64,000 nucleotides of DNA, taken from Henningerozyma blattae CBS 6284. Taxonomy: Eukaryota; Ascomycota; Saccharomycetes; Saccharomycetales; Saccharomycetaceae. How positions within the stretch are numbered: the stretch's first letter is position 1; each line of letters opens with the position of its first letter. Below the pieces are notes generated by a model. The model was not told the DNA's origin. It searched no databases and was given only the letters and a program-made list of their open reading frames with translations. The position numbers and the translations under genes were made by a program. This document shows positions 32,628-42,579 of the stretch, one piece after another. The DNA lies in contig NC_020186.1 in the NCBI RefSeq assembly GCF_000315915.1, positions 682,001-746,000 of the forward strand, given 5' to 3'.

Positions 32628-33644
32628 ATGAAATTGGAAGGAGCAGAAAGAGATCAAACATTTACATTGGTTGATGCACATTGCCATTGGAGTACCCAAC
32701 ACAAGGAATGTAGTGCAAATGTTACTGATATTCAATGGCAACCTCAGTTACAAGGCTTGGAATTTAATACAATTACCAAGAGGTGTGTCATGTCAACAAA
32801 TCAATGGGATTGGTTATCAGTGAAGAAATTGGCAGAATTTGATGATGAGCAATTCAAGATCGCCTTTGGTATTCATCCTTGGTATTCACATTTGTTTAGT
32901 ACCGGATCTGAGTATTCTACAACACTCGAGAATAAACGAAATCATTATCAAAACGTGTTGCAATATAAATCCAGTCAGCAGGAGGAATTCGATTGTCTTA
33001 TAGAGACACTACCACATCCGCTTAACGTTTATGATTATATAGATTCTCATTTTAATAAAGAGCTTGTATCATGTATTGGTGAGATAGGGCTGGATAAAAT
33101 ATTTAGATTACCTAGAAATGGATATTATACGTCTTCTTCAGAACCTCAACAATTATCCAATATTAGAGTCAAGATGGATCACCAATTAAAAATCCTTAAC
33201 ATTCTATTGGACTTATCTATTAAATATTCTTTACCAATATCTGTTCATGATGTGAAAACGCATGGGGTGATCTTTGATGTTTTGAAATCTCGGATCTTAT
33301 CACAACAGCATATTATGATTTGTTTACATTCATTCACTGGCACTGCGGAGTTTTTAAAGGGTAATTATTTACGTGTGTTTGGTCAAGAAAGAATTTTTAT
33401 ATCTTTTTCTAAATGGATCAACCTTGATAAAAATTTAAATGTTTTTCAAGAGATCTTAAAAGTATTGCCTAAGAGATGTATTCTTACGGAAACTGATTAT
33501 ACTATTGATACAAATGATAGACAACAATTGGCCCGAGATTTATTGTACGTTAATGAGCAATTAAAGATTTATTTGGATTTGGAATCGTTGGAAGATATTA
33601 CCAATTTGGTTAAAACAAATTACATAGCATTTCTATCTATTTAA
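32628..33644 (+). CDS. TatD-like metal-dependent hydrolase, YMR262W type
   Basis: Putative metal-dependent hydrolase of the TatD deoxyribonuclease family (TIM barrel). 338 residues against 313 in S. cerevisiae YMR262W. Metal-ligand motifs appear in order: DAHCHW near residue 18, the glutamate in CIGEIGLDK (~147), SVHDVKTHG (~205), LHSFTGT (~232) and ETDYTIDTN (~288). Most TatD proteins have D-A/T-P after the last aspartate, so ETDY is divergent. Activity has not been shown for this branch as far as I know. It is divergent from TPS3/TSL1, as in S. cerevisiae. Confidence 0.92.
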   Translation: MKLEGAERDQTFTLVDAHCHWSTQHKECSANVTDIQWQPQLQGLEFNTITKRCVMSTNQWDWLSVKKLAEFDDEQFKIAFGIHPWYSHLFSTGSEYSTTLENKRNHYQNVLQYKSSQQEEFDCLIETLPHPLNVYDYIDSHFNKELVSCIGEIGLDKIFRLPRNGYYTSSSEPQQLSNIRVKMDHQLKILNILLDLSIKYSLPISVHDVKTHGVIFDVLKSRILSQQHIMICLHSFTGTAEFLKGNYLRVFGQERIFISFSKWINLDKNLNVFQEILKVLPKRCILTETDYTIDTNDRQQLARDLLYVNEQLKIYLDLESLEDITNLVKTNYIAFLSI

Positions 33645-34664
33645 TTAATTAATTAAACTTTAATATAAAAATAAGACCATTCAAAAACTTTAGAAAAGTG
33701 CAAACAACACTTGTTGCAAGTGTTTAGAAAACGAAAGGCAATAAATATCTGAAAATAAAGAAAAAAATATTATTATACATAAATATATTGGGAAATATAT
33801 ATAAGTAAATACCAAATATGAATTTTATTATTCAAGATATAAAATTCTATTTCCTAATTTATAAAATAAAATGGGTATAACCAATCGAATTGTTAGATAT
33901 TTATGGTCTTTATACATAAAGCATTATATATAAAAGAGAATATATCATGAATAAATTGTCAGCCTTTTATTTGACATCAAATCTTTGTATTTCATACACT
34001 TCTGATTCATACTTTAAAGGGTAGGAGGGTTCGGTTTCTATATTTTTAACTACTAATTTAAATAGATTTATTCTTTAAATTATGACTGACAATAAAACCA
34101 ATACAAATGATTCTAACGTCGTACACAAATATATTGAACTATAATAAATATACCAGGCTTATATAAATAAACATTTAGTGAATAACCAATTTTATGTTAC
34201 ATTATAATGACAATCTGTTCTTGAAGAATACTATTTTATTCTTTAAAATAAAGTATAAATAATTTATGGTCTAGTTTACCAGCTATTTCCAATTGGCCAG
34301 TATAGTAGCTATCTTAAAATCCAGTCGATAAAGCAAATAATACGAGAATAGGTTAAATTGTTTACTAATTTTTATGTAATTATTCAGATACTTCAACTAA
34401 GAAGTGTAATAACCTCTCACAAATTTTTCATTAATTTATGAAAAGCTATTATGGATGCTATAAAGCTTGCTTTATTGAACGAGCTTTTAGAAATTTTTAT
34501 GTGTACTGTAATAGAACAGCGAAAAACCTGTTAAAATTTTGAAATAACTGTGAATGATAGTTAATATGCATAAAATCAGAGACTCAATAAAACAGATTAC
34601 TGTACCATAACAAAGGAGATAAAGGAGTAGATAAAAAAAAAACTAATCTTACTAATCGATTTTG
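33645..34664. other. Gene-free spacer at the expected SAP30 position
   Basis: About 1 kb of AT-rich DNA without an ORF. SAP30 stands after YMR262W in S. cerevisiae, but no SAP30-like sequence is visible here or in the following orphan ORF. Confidence 0.6.
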
Positions 34665-35132
34665 CTAGTGAATTTGACATAAAATGGGATAATGCAGAGA
34701 TTTGTATACTAGAATGGGGGAGGGGATAATCCATTTAAGTTTATTTGATCTGTTCGTATAGATGGGCTCTAATGCATCATTATCTAGTTTACGAAATAAT
34801 TTCAACAATTTCTTGTAATATTTTTGAGGCATCGATTGTTTCTGTAGTTTTAGATAACAATGTTTGAAAAATAATTGATTAATCCTAGATCCAATGTTTT
34901 CCAAGATGTATTGTACCTGAACTAACTCTCTATTGAAAAAGGAAAAATATTCTTCTGAAGACTCTTGATCGGATGTTTTGTAATTTTTCCCAATTGAAAA
35001 ATAAGCTGCGTCATATAATCCTTCATCTGTGAAATCTGTATCTTCCTTAAACTCTATTATTTTTGAGTGAGAAGCCAAGTTGATTATTGATAGAACGAGT
35101 GGTATGAAGTTGTACAACTGACTCACTTTCAA
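34665..35132 (-). CDS. Orphan ORF with predicted signal peptide
   Basis: 155 codons, not recognised. The N-terminus MKVSQLYNFIPLVLSIINLA looks like a cleavable signal peptide, with cleavage plausible after about residue 22. The mature part is acidic at first (FKEDTDFTDE) and then basic and helical (LKLQKQSMPQKYYKKLLKLF), with few cysteines and no repeats. It is divergent from the CUE gene across 317 bases. It occupies the interval where S. cerevisiae has SAP30 on the other strand, but shows no likeness to it. Length and amino-acid variety argue for a real gene in this AT-rich setting, though chance is possible. Confidence 0.45.
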   Translation of the reverse strand: MKVSQLYNFIPLVLSIINLASHSKIIEFKEDTDFTDEGLYDAAYFSIGKNYKTSDQESSEEYFSFFNRELVQVQYILENIGSRINQLFFKHCYLKLQKQSMPQKYYKKLLKLFRKLDNDALEPIYTNRSNKLKWIIPSPILVYKSLHYPILCQIH

Positions 35133-35449
35133 AACGTAAATATGGGAACCTGATGTGTAAGACTCAACCCATCTATCTATTCATTTCATCTAAGATTTTA
35201 TTGTCTAAGATTTAATTAATAGGTTGTATTTCTGAGCGCCACAGCTGCAAATTGGCGATTTATATGGACAAGCTTATTTTCTTTAATGGACGCGTTAAGA
35301 ATTTCGCTTCGTGTTTACATATTTATATATATCAAAAACAAAAGTATTAGTAATGATTTACATTTATTTATTGAGGTTTTCTTTTTATTTTATTTTTTTT
35401 CAATTGAAGAGTTACCATCAATTAAGCAATACAAAAGAAAGAAAAAAAA
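35133..35449. promoter_or_regulatory. Divergent promoter of the orphan ORF and CUE gene
   Basis: 317 AT-rich bases between two start codons, with a small GC-richer patch near 35233-35260 and a T-rich stretch near 35381-35402. No named site recognised. Confidence 0.45.
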
Positions 35450-36106
35450 ATGGACAGTAGCACGAAAGAATTTGCTGGATTTTTATTAATCTTATTCATA
35501 TTTGTGAGAATTTACAGATATCAAAAGAATAAGAAAGATGTAGAATTGAAAAATAATGATCGATTGGAATCATCAAGAGAATTGGAATATCTAAAACAGG
35601 ATATTAAACAAATAAATACAGCTTCTAATGGAGGTAAGAATGAACCGATTAAAAGTGCATTATCATCCGGCTCTAAAGATAAAGAGAAACCCAAAAAATC
35701 AGTGTCTATTCAAGAAGCCCCATTAAAGAAGAAAAAAGTTTTCAAAAGAAAAGTAACTCAAGATATGATAGAAGTTGTTCAAACGTTAGCTCCTTCTTTA
35801 TCTGTGGCTCAAATCAGATATAGTTTAAAACAAACTGGTTCTGTGGAAACCACTGTAGAAGATTTCTTATCAGGTAAGGAAATGTTTGATCCAACAAAGG
35901 ACAAAAAAGTGGAAAAAAAGGATCTACAAGAAAAGAATATTGAAAAAGACAAGAATACTACAAAAACTGCTGAAAAAAAGAATAGCTTTTATTTTTTTTC
36001 TAATTGTATGTTACTTTTTTTTGCTTTTTTTATTTTTCACATACACATGCATCATAAATACGTAAATAAATACCCTATTTGTCATTTAATTATTCATATT
36101 ACGTAA
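35450..36106 (+). CDS. CUE1: ER-membrane CUE-domain protein (Cue1/Cue4 type) lacking the Ubc7-binding tail
   Basis: In S. cerevisiae Cue1 anchors the ubiquitin-conjugating enzyme Ubc7 at the ER membrane for ER-associated degradation. 218 residues: an N-terminal membrane anchor (FAGFLLILFIFVRIY, ~7-22), a charged linker, and a CUE domain around 101-145 (MIEVVQTLAPSLSVAQIRYSL...VEDFLSG). The C-terminus is unlike Cue1. After a Lys/Glu-rich stretch it turns into an aromatic, hydrophobic tail (SFYFFSNCMLLFFAFFIF), and no U7BR-like helical region is visible in any frame before the next gene. The ohnolog CUE4 is short and also lacks that region. Position next to YMR265C and RSN1 points to CUE1 (YMR264W). 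Confidence 0.85.
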   Translation: MDSSTKEFAGFLLILFIFVRIYRYQKNKKDVELKNNDRLESSRELEYLKQDIKQINTASNGGKNEPIKSALSSGSKDKEKPKKSVSIQEAPLKKKKVFKRKVTQDMIEVVQTLAPSLSVAQIRYSLKQTGSVETTVEDFLSGKEMFDPTKDKKVEKKDLQEKNIEKDKNTTKTAEKKNSFYFFSNCMLLFFAFFIFHIHMHHKYVNKYPICHLIIHIT

Positions 36107-36131
36107 ATAAAATTCCTCCAATTTTTTCATA

Positions 36132-37601
36132 TCATTGAACATTACTATTTTCAGATTGAAAATTGTATCCTGGTGTTTTTATATAATCCAATTGTGAATA
36201 TGATCCAAAAGTGGTTCGTATTATCGGCCCATCTTTAACATCAATCCAGTTCATTGATTGTTTAATTAAATTTGGTTCTGTTGCTAAAGTTTTGCAAAAC
36301 CAATATTCTTTTAATTCATCATCTTTGGCCTTTGTCTTTCCAACTAAATAAAGATCTTCTAATTTTTTACCAATGAATTTCCCCTTTGATTCTCCCACAG
36401 GTATTACTTTATAAACAATTGATGGGATTTTCCCTACAGATTCGAAATTCAACGATATAGCTGTAATTTTAAATATAAAGTTTAAAAGATTGTTACGTTT
36501 GGAATCCTTGGGAAATTTCATATTGTTAATTGAATTGCGACAAAATGTTTTATCATCAATTATTTTAGGATCGCCATTAGAAATAATTTGCGCACATATT
36601 CTTCCAGATAATACATTCCCCGGTACAGTAATTGGAATATACATCGGATATTTATTCAAAATTTGAGTGGGATGATATTTTTTAATTTTTTCAAATAGTT
36701 TATTGTCCAACTCGATAAATTCTTCTGTGAAATGAACGCCATGAAAAAATCCACTTTTAATACCAGACCATTTCAATTTAAAAATAGGTAAATCGTTTAA
36801 ATTTTGTTCAATACAGATTTTATTATGATTATCAAACATTTTCTCGATGATGGCAATTTCATCTTCATAATGTAATAAAAAATTTTTAGCAGCAACGGGA
36901 ACCACAGTTCCATGCCAAGATGCAGAAGAGACAGTATGCGACGCTTTCAATGATAATTTGGTTAGAAATGCCTGGAATTGTCTAACATGATGCTTTCTGT
37001 CTTCATAAATAGTAATTTCATTTAGGTTATTCTTGATGTTTAGGGACTCTACTAATGAAGTGATTACTTTTTCTTTATAATCAAAAGTATTCATATTACA
37101 ATTTTTTTTCAAACAAACAGCATTAAAGATGAACGCATTCGTAGTATCATCTTTTAAAAAACTAGCATACTGTAATCTTTCAAATAACTTATGGAATGTA
37201 TCATGTTTTCGACCAGTTAAAATAATTGATACTGTTGTAGGATCTTTATGTGCCAATTGAGCAGATTTTAAAAGCAACTTATTCCAGAATATATATGGCG
37301 AAATTTCAGAGGTTGGGTTCTCACATAGAGCGCTACATCTATCAAAACTGTATTCCAACGTTTCTAGAGTCGACCACCAATTACCACTTTTTAGTTTGTC
37401 TCGACTATTTAATAATAACTCTATTAGTTCAGGTGAAGACAATTGTTCATTTGGTTTAGGAGAAGCATATAATGTATTGTCAAAATCATAAATGATTAAA
37501 CGTTTAATTTCGGAAGGTGGAACTTTAGGTAGGTTCAAGAGATCCGGCACACTATTCCATTGAATTAAACATTCGTAATCATTCAATTTACACTCTTCCA
37601 T
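36132..37601 (-). CDS. HAD-like protein of the SAK RNA-repair-like group, YMR265C type
   Basis: Protein of unknown role with an N-terminal HAD phosphatase-like domain: the nucleophile motif DFDNTLYASPKPNEQL at ~39-54, LTGRKHDTF near 129, and IYEDRKHHVRQF near 199. This resembles the Swiss-Army-Knife RNA repair-like HAD family. 489 residues against 461 for S. cerevisiae YMR265C. Its end lies only 26 bases from the end of the converging CUE gene. The start MEECKLNDYE is the first ATG. Confidence 0.9.
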   Translation of the reverse strand: MEECKLNDYECLIQWNSVPDLLNLPKVPPSEIKRLIIYDFDNTLYASPKPNEQLSSPELIELLLNSRDKLKSGNWWSTLETLEYSFDRCSALCENPTSEISPYIFWNKLLLKSAQLAHKDPTTVSIILTGRKHDTFHKLFERLQYASFLKDDTTNAFIFNAVCLKKNCNMNTFDYKEKVITSLVESLNIKNNLNEITIYEDRKHHVRQFQAFLTKLSLKASHTVSSASWHGTVVPVAAKNFLLHYEDEIAIIEKMFDNHNKICIEQNLNDLPIFKLKWSGIKSGFFHGVHFTEEFIELDNKLFEKIKKYHPTQILNKYPMYIPITVPGNVLSGRICAQIISNGDPKIIDDKTFCRNSINNMKFPKDSKRNNLLNFIFKITAISLNFESVGKIPSIVYKVIPVGESKGKFIGKKLEDLYLVGKTKAKDDELKEYWFCKTLATEPNLIKQSMNWIDVKDGPIIRTTFGSYSQLDYIKTPGYNFQSENSNVQ

Positions 37602-37935
37602 GACTGATATTTATACTTCAAAGAGAAAACAACACAAAAGAAAAAATAATTAAATAAATTAGAACAACCCCTTTTACTTATTTTAAAGAGAAAAGACAAA
37701 AAAAGTCTATTTATATTTTAATAAATCATTTGACTTTTTTTTTTTATTTCTATTTTTTTTCCCCACTTCAATTAGGTCATCACTTTTTTTTTCTATTTGG
37801 CCTTGAAAAGGATTCCTTACTTTGCTTATGGAAAACTAACAATATTCCTAACAATAATAACAATAATTAAGATATACCTATAATTCTCCAATGATTAAGA
37901 TCGAGAAAAAATCAAAATCAAAAACGAAGATTCAA

Positions 37936-37946
37936 GGAATCGAACC
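37936..37946 (-). promoter_or_regulatory. Orphan RNA polymerase III B box
   Basis: The minus strand reads GGTTCGATTCC, a full match to the B-box consensus GGTTCGANTCC. T5 and T6 runs follow within 35 bases (37925-37907), and a TGGCTAAAATAGG word, partly like an A box, lies about 105 bases upstream. The flanks do not form a T stem (TCGGG against CCTTG), so it is not a functional tRNA. It may be an extra TFIIIC site or part of a short Pol III gene. Confidence 0.5.
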
Positions 37947-37968
37947 CGAGATTTTAAACAAATACATC

Positions 37969-38011
37969 AACCCTAACCCTAATATCTTACCCAGTCTTCA
38001 CATAACCCTAA
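37969..38011. promoter_or_regulatory. Three AACCCTAA (Tbf1-type) sites
   Basis: AACCCTAA occurs at 37969-37976, 37975-37982 (overlapping) and 38004-38011. This is the TTAGGG-type sequence bound by Tbf1 in yeasts, which activates snoRNA and other promoters and can act as an insulator. Confidence 0.6.
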
Positions 38012-39098
38012 ATAAACCTCAAAAAAAACCAGCCACTTAAATTTCGCTTTCCTATTTTAGCCATTCCCAATCGGATCATCCCGGCCTGTTACCTAATCAA
38101 GAATATAGGCACGAAGAAATTCGCGTATTGCCATTCTCGCTCCTACAAAATTTCCATATTGGTCAATTCGTTAAAAACCCAATCAATAAATTAAAAAGAC
38201 ATTCATTTACTAAAAAAGAAATATATCCAAAAAGAAAAAAAATAAAAAGAAAAAAAAAAAAATTAAAAATAATAATAAATAAATAAATATAATCAAAAAA
38301 ATTTTCAACTTATTGGAACACATCGGTTAATGATCTAAAATTCTAATTTATCATACCTAGAAACAATAATAGGAAATTCTTGAGAGAGACACTACGACTA
38401 GAAATGCACCTGGCAGGTAAAAAACTCGAAAGGCTGACAACCTTCAACATATTGTTTCTTTACGGCATTTCTTTGATTGCTAATCAGGATATCCTTGTGC
38501 TACTATTCAAATACGTGCAATCATCGTCTTCCAATGGTGATGCGATTGGTGTAATATATATTAGAAATTGAAGTGGTAGGTACGAATTGACCTTTTAATT
38601 ATATTTTTTTCATGGCGTTGCTTTTGCGCTTTAATATCGTCATTTTCTGTTAAACAGTTTCTCTATTTATTTTTTTTTCCCAGCACAATTCTAATTTGTT
38701 TACTTAGTTGGGGTATACGTAATCTTGTTTACATTTACTTGGAGCTAATTTATTATCCAAGAATATTTCACTTGCCGTCATAACCTTGTGTAAGATAGTA
38801 TAACACCCATCATTCGTTATTATATATATTTGATCTCTAGTTATTTGTCGGTGGTAAGAAATTCCCGAATTATTCTTGACATTTCCAAGCCTCATCACTT
38901 TGAAAAGTGTAAACATAAAAATCGTATATATATATATGTATATATATAAATCATACACGAACAAATCAAGAACAAAATAAAACACCAACAACAAACAAAT
39001 TACTATATTTATTGTAACTAAAACGATTATTATATTTTTTTTTTTCTAGATAACTTTTTATTACTCCACAACACAATCGTTCTTTTTAAAGCTTCATA

Positions 39099-41840
39099 AT
39101 GGCGTCGTCCAATTCAACAACTGGTACTTCGACCCAACAAGTATTAACAGCATTAGTCTCTAATGGTGTTATCTTTGGTGTCTTTTTATCTGCATTTTTA
39201 TTATTGCGTTTAAAATTGAAAAGAATTTATGAACCAAAATCTTCATTCAATTTAATTCCTGACGAAAAAAAGCCAGAACCTTTACCAAGTGGTCCATATC
39301 AATGGTTTTTACCGTTATTAAAAAAATCTGATTCTTTTATAATCCAACAAGCTGGGTTAGATGGTTATTTCTTCTTAAGATATTTGGGATTGATTTGCAT
39401 TTATTGTGGATTTTCCATGCTATATCTTTTCCCCATTCTATTACCTGTCAACGTAGTTCATGGTAGAAATGAATCTGGGTTAAACAAATTAGCATATCAA
39501 AATGTTTTAACTCCAGCTCGTTATTATGCTCATATATTTTGTGGTTGGGTTTTCTTTTGGCTATTCCTTTATGTCGTTTATAGAGAATTATATTATTATA
39601 ATTCTTTACGTCAAGCTGTTTTATCTTCACCACGTTATGCTAAAAAATTATCAAGCAGAACTGTTTTATTCCAATGTGTACCTGAGCAATATTTGAGTGA
39701 AAGAGAATTCCCCAAATTATTCGATGGTGTTAAAAGAGTATGGATTGCCAGATCTGGTAAAGAAATTGAAAATAAGGTGAAAGAAAGAGAAGATTTAGCC
39801 AATAACTTGGAAAATTCCATGATTTCTTTAATTAAATCTGCTCAATCTGAAATTAATAAACAAAAGAAAAAAGATCCTACATTAAATGTTTCAAATGATA
39901 TTAGTGACTACGTTCCTTTTAATAAAAGACCAAAACATAGATTGAAGTTTTTAATTGGTAAAAAAGTGGATACCCTTGATTATGTTAAAGAACAATTACC
40001 AACTTTAAATGAAGAAATTCAAGAAATGCAAGCAAACCATATGGATATTAAACCTTATAATTCTGTCTTTGTGGAATTCGAATCTCAATTCCAAGCTCAA
40101 ATTGCCGCTCAGATTATTCCACATCATGCACCTTTATCTCTTAATCCTTCTTATGTAGGTATTGAACCTTCTCAAGTTAAATGGATTAATATGCGTTTAT
40201 TCCCATATGAAAGATTATTAAGAAAATTTGGTGCTATCGTATTCATCATTGCTTTAGTCATTTTATGGGCTTTCCCAGTTGCTTTTGTTGGTATGATTTC
40301 CAACATTACTTATTTAACCAACAAATTACATTGGTTGAAATTTATTTATAACTTACCAGATGTATTATTAGGCCTTCTAACATCCTTAGCTCCAACCGTA
40401 GCTTTAGCAATATTAATGAGTTTCTTACCAAAAATTATTAGAGCAATGGCAATTATTCAAGGTGCGCCATCTTCACAAGCAGTAGAATACTTCACTCAAC
40501 AAGCTTATTTCGCTTTCCAAGTCATTCAAGTTTTCTTAGTTACTACTATAGTTTCCTCAGCTACTTCGGTAGTTACTCAAATTGTACAAGAACCAACAAG
40601 TGCTATGAGTTTGTTGGCTAGTAATTTGCCCAAATCTTCCAATTTCTATATTGCTTATATTATTTTACAAGGTATGTCTGTGTCTTCTGGTGCATTATTA
40701 CAATTAGTGCCATTGATTATGTTTTATGCATTAGGTTTATTATTAGATAAAACACCAAGAAAGAAATGGAATAGATTCTCAAATTTATCTTCTTTAGACT
40801 GGGGTACTACTTTCCCTGTTTACACCAATTTAGCTGTCATTACATTCTCTTACGCAATTATTTGTCCAATTATTTTACTTTTCGCATTCTGTGGGTTCTT
40901 CTTATTATATGTGGCATATTTATACAATTTAACTTATGTCATGGAGGAAGCTCCAGATGGAAGAGGTATTTATTACCCAAGAGCTTTATTCCAAACTTTA
41001 GTAGGTGTTTATATTGGTCAAGTCTGTCTATTAGGTTTATTTGCAGTTGGTAAAGGTTGGGGTCCAATTGTGTTACAAGTGATCGGTATTGTCGTCACAG
41101 TTATATTACACATGTTTTTAAATGTCTCCTTTGATCATTTAATTAAATATGTCCCGGTCGATACCATGAGACCATTAGATGGTAAAACTGACACTCCTTC
41201 TTTTAAAAACTTATACACTAAGGTTACCAAGGAAGGTACTTTGATGGAAGATGAAAATGTTAAAGTATTACCACCTTATCAAATTAGAAAATATCATACC
41301 GCAAATAATGCTAAAAAAAATAGTTTCGAACAAAATACCATTAGTATCTTCAGTGAAAATACTTTTGAACTTCAGAATGAAGTCTCTACAAAATTAGCAG
41401 AAGAATCTAAAAATAATATTTTATCTATCCCTCTATTGGCGGATGCAGATGAAACCATTATTCCATTTGTTCCATTTTGGAAAAGATTTATCTTACCCCA
41501 TATTTTCTCCTCATACAAAGCTGTCAGAAGGAGAGTGCCTACAATTTATGGATTAACAGATCCTTCAGAACTTGTGGACGAAGATGACATTGCACATGCT
41601 TATGATTATCCATCCGTTAGTGCTAAATGCCCATATTTGTGGATTCCAAGGGACGAATACGGATTTTCCAAAACATTAATAGCACAATTCAATGGTATTA
41701 TTGATATTTCAGATGAAGGTGCTACAATTGATCCTAAAAACAAGATTACTTGGACTGAAAATCCACCTACTTACAACGTTGACCATGATCCATTTGCTGA
41801 TTTTAATATGATTGAAGAAATGAGTGATGAATCAAACTAA
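39099..41840 (+). CDS. RSN1: OSCA/TMEM63-type (DUF221) membrane protein
   Basis: Multi-span membrane protein of the calcium-permeable stress-gated cation channel family. In S. cerevisiae Rsn1 (YMR266W, 953 residues) was found as a suppressor of sodium sensitivity. 913 residues: N-terminal helices at about 17-40, 95-118 and 140-165; a cytosolic RNA-recognition-like insert at about 185-365; then the channel-like region of seven or eight helices at about 380-690; and a cytosolic tail (~695-913) with FVPFWKRF. Conserved family sequence appears around VKWINMRLFPYERLLRK and FYIAYIILQGMS. Transport activity of this branch is inferred from the family. Confidence 0.93.
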   Translation: MASSNSTTGTSTQQVLTALVSNGVIFGVFLSAFLLLRLKLKRIYEPKSSFNLIPDEKKPEPLPSGPYQWFLPLLKKSDSFIIQQAGLDGYFFLRYLGLICIYCGFSMLYLFPILLPVNVVHGRNESGLNKLAYQNVLTPARYYAHIFCGWVFFWLFLYVVYRELYYYNSLRQAVLSSPRYAKKLSSRTVLFQCVPEQYLSEREFPKLFDGVKRVWIARSGKEIENKVKEREDLANNLENSMISLIKSAQSEINKQKKKDPTLNVSNDISDYVPFNKRPKHRLKFLIGKKVDTLDYVKEQLPTLNEEIQEMQANHMDIKPYNSVFVEFESQFQAQIAAQIIPHHAPLSLNPSYVGIEPSQVKWINMRLFPYERLLRKFGAIVFIIALVILWAFPVAFVGMISNITYLTNKLHWLKFIYNLPDVLLGLLTSLAPTVALAILMSFLPKIIRAMAIIQGAPSSQAVEYFTQQAYFAFQVIQVFLVTTIVSSATSVVTQIVQEPTSAMSLLASNLPKSSNFYIAYIILQGMSVSSGALLQLVPLIMFYALGLLLDKTPRKKWNRFSNLSSLDWGTTFPVYTNLAVITFSYAIICPIILLFAFCGFFLLYVAYLYNLTYVMEEAPDGRGIYYPRALFQTLVGVYIGQVCLLGLFAVGKGWGPIVLQVIGIVVTVILHMFLNVSFDHLIKYVPVDTMRPLDGKTDTPSFKNLYTKVTKEGTLMEDENVKVLPPYQIRKYHTANNAKKNSFEQNTISIFSENTFELQNEVSTKLAEESKNNILSIPLLADADETIIPFVPFWKRFILPHIFSSYKAVRRRVPTIYGLTDPSELVDEDDIAHAYDYPSVSAKCPYLWIPRDEYGFSKTLIAQFNGIIDISDEGATIDPKNKITWTENPPTYNVDHDPFADFNMIEEMSDESN

Positions 41841-42579
41841 TTTTTTGAAAATCATTAAAAACAGTAAGCCATTATCTATTTTACATTCGGACTTTTCCTA
41901 TCATCCTTTTCATTGCATACTAGATTTTTCCTTCATATTAACTTTTATCGTTCATTTCTTATTCAATTCTCTCACTTTGTTTTATTTTTTGCACTTTATA
42001 ATCGCTACCTTTTTCTTATTTCTGTAGTTTGTACTATATTTTATAAAACCATTTTTTTTTCGTATTAATACCTTTCTAAAAAAACTTTCATCTTTAAACC
42101 AAAATTACACTACAAATGGTCTTCATACGTTCCATATATATTATTACTCTTTATCCTTTACCATTTATATTGATTATTTACCCGGATATATATGTATATA
42201 TATGTATTTTTTAATTTCATTTTTAATTTTTTTTCTTTTTGATTTTCTATACAGGAATCTACATTACAGATGTCCCATTTAGTTATGCGCTACTTTCATA
42301 GAGCGAATATTTCAAAACTTTTTGATGAACTAGAACTATTAAAAAGAGCATCAAAATAAAATTTTAAATAGACAAAGTTTATCAATTGAAGGCTAAAATA
42401 AGGTTTGAAAACGAGTATTTATTCCTCTTATTTCTTTATTTCCCATTATCTCGTGAAGTGATTGAAATTTCTATAAATATACGTTATTTTCCTATCACTA
42501 AAACCACTGAACTTTAACCTGGAGAAGATCTACAAAGAATAATTGGACCTAATACTTACAAGCTTTTTCTGATTCTAAT
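41841..42579. other. Spacer between RSN1 and NUP188
   Basis: T-rich RSN1 3' region, then the NUP188 promoter. PPA2, which follows RSN1 in S. cerevisiae, is absent and leaves no visible remnant. Confidence 0.6.

Larger units (their letters stand above)
37602..39098. other. Divergent spacer of YMR265C-like gene and RSN1
   Basis: 1.5 kb. 37900-38100 is GC-richer and holds an orphan Pol III B box (minus strand) and three AACCCTAA words. A 63-codon ORF at 38380-38571 and the last ~63 codons of an ORF at 38704-38994 (minus) have mixed composition but no recognisable feature. The RSN1 promoter is on the right. Confidence 0.55.

Noticed and set aside
38704..38994. 96-codon minus-strand ORF upstream of RSN1
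   Set aside because: The second half has mixed composition, but no family, no clear start and no context support were found. Left as a weak possibility.
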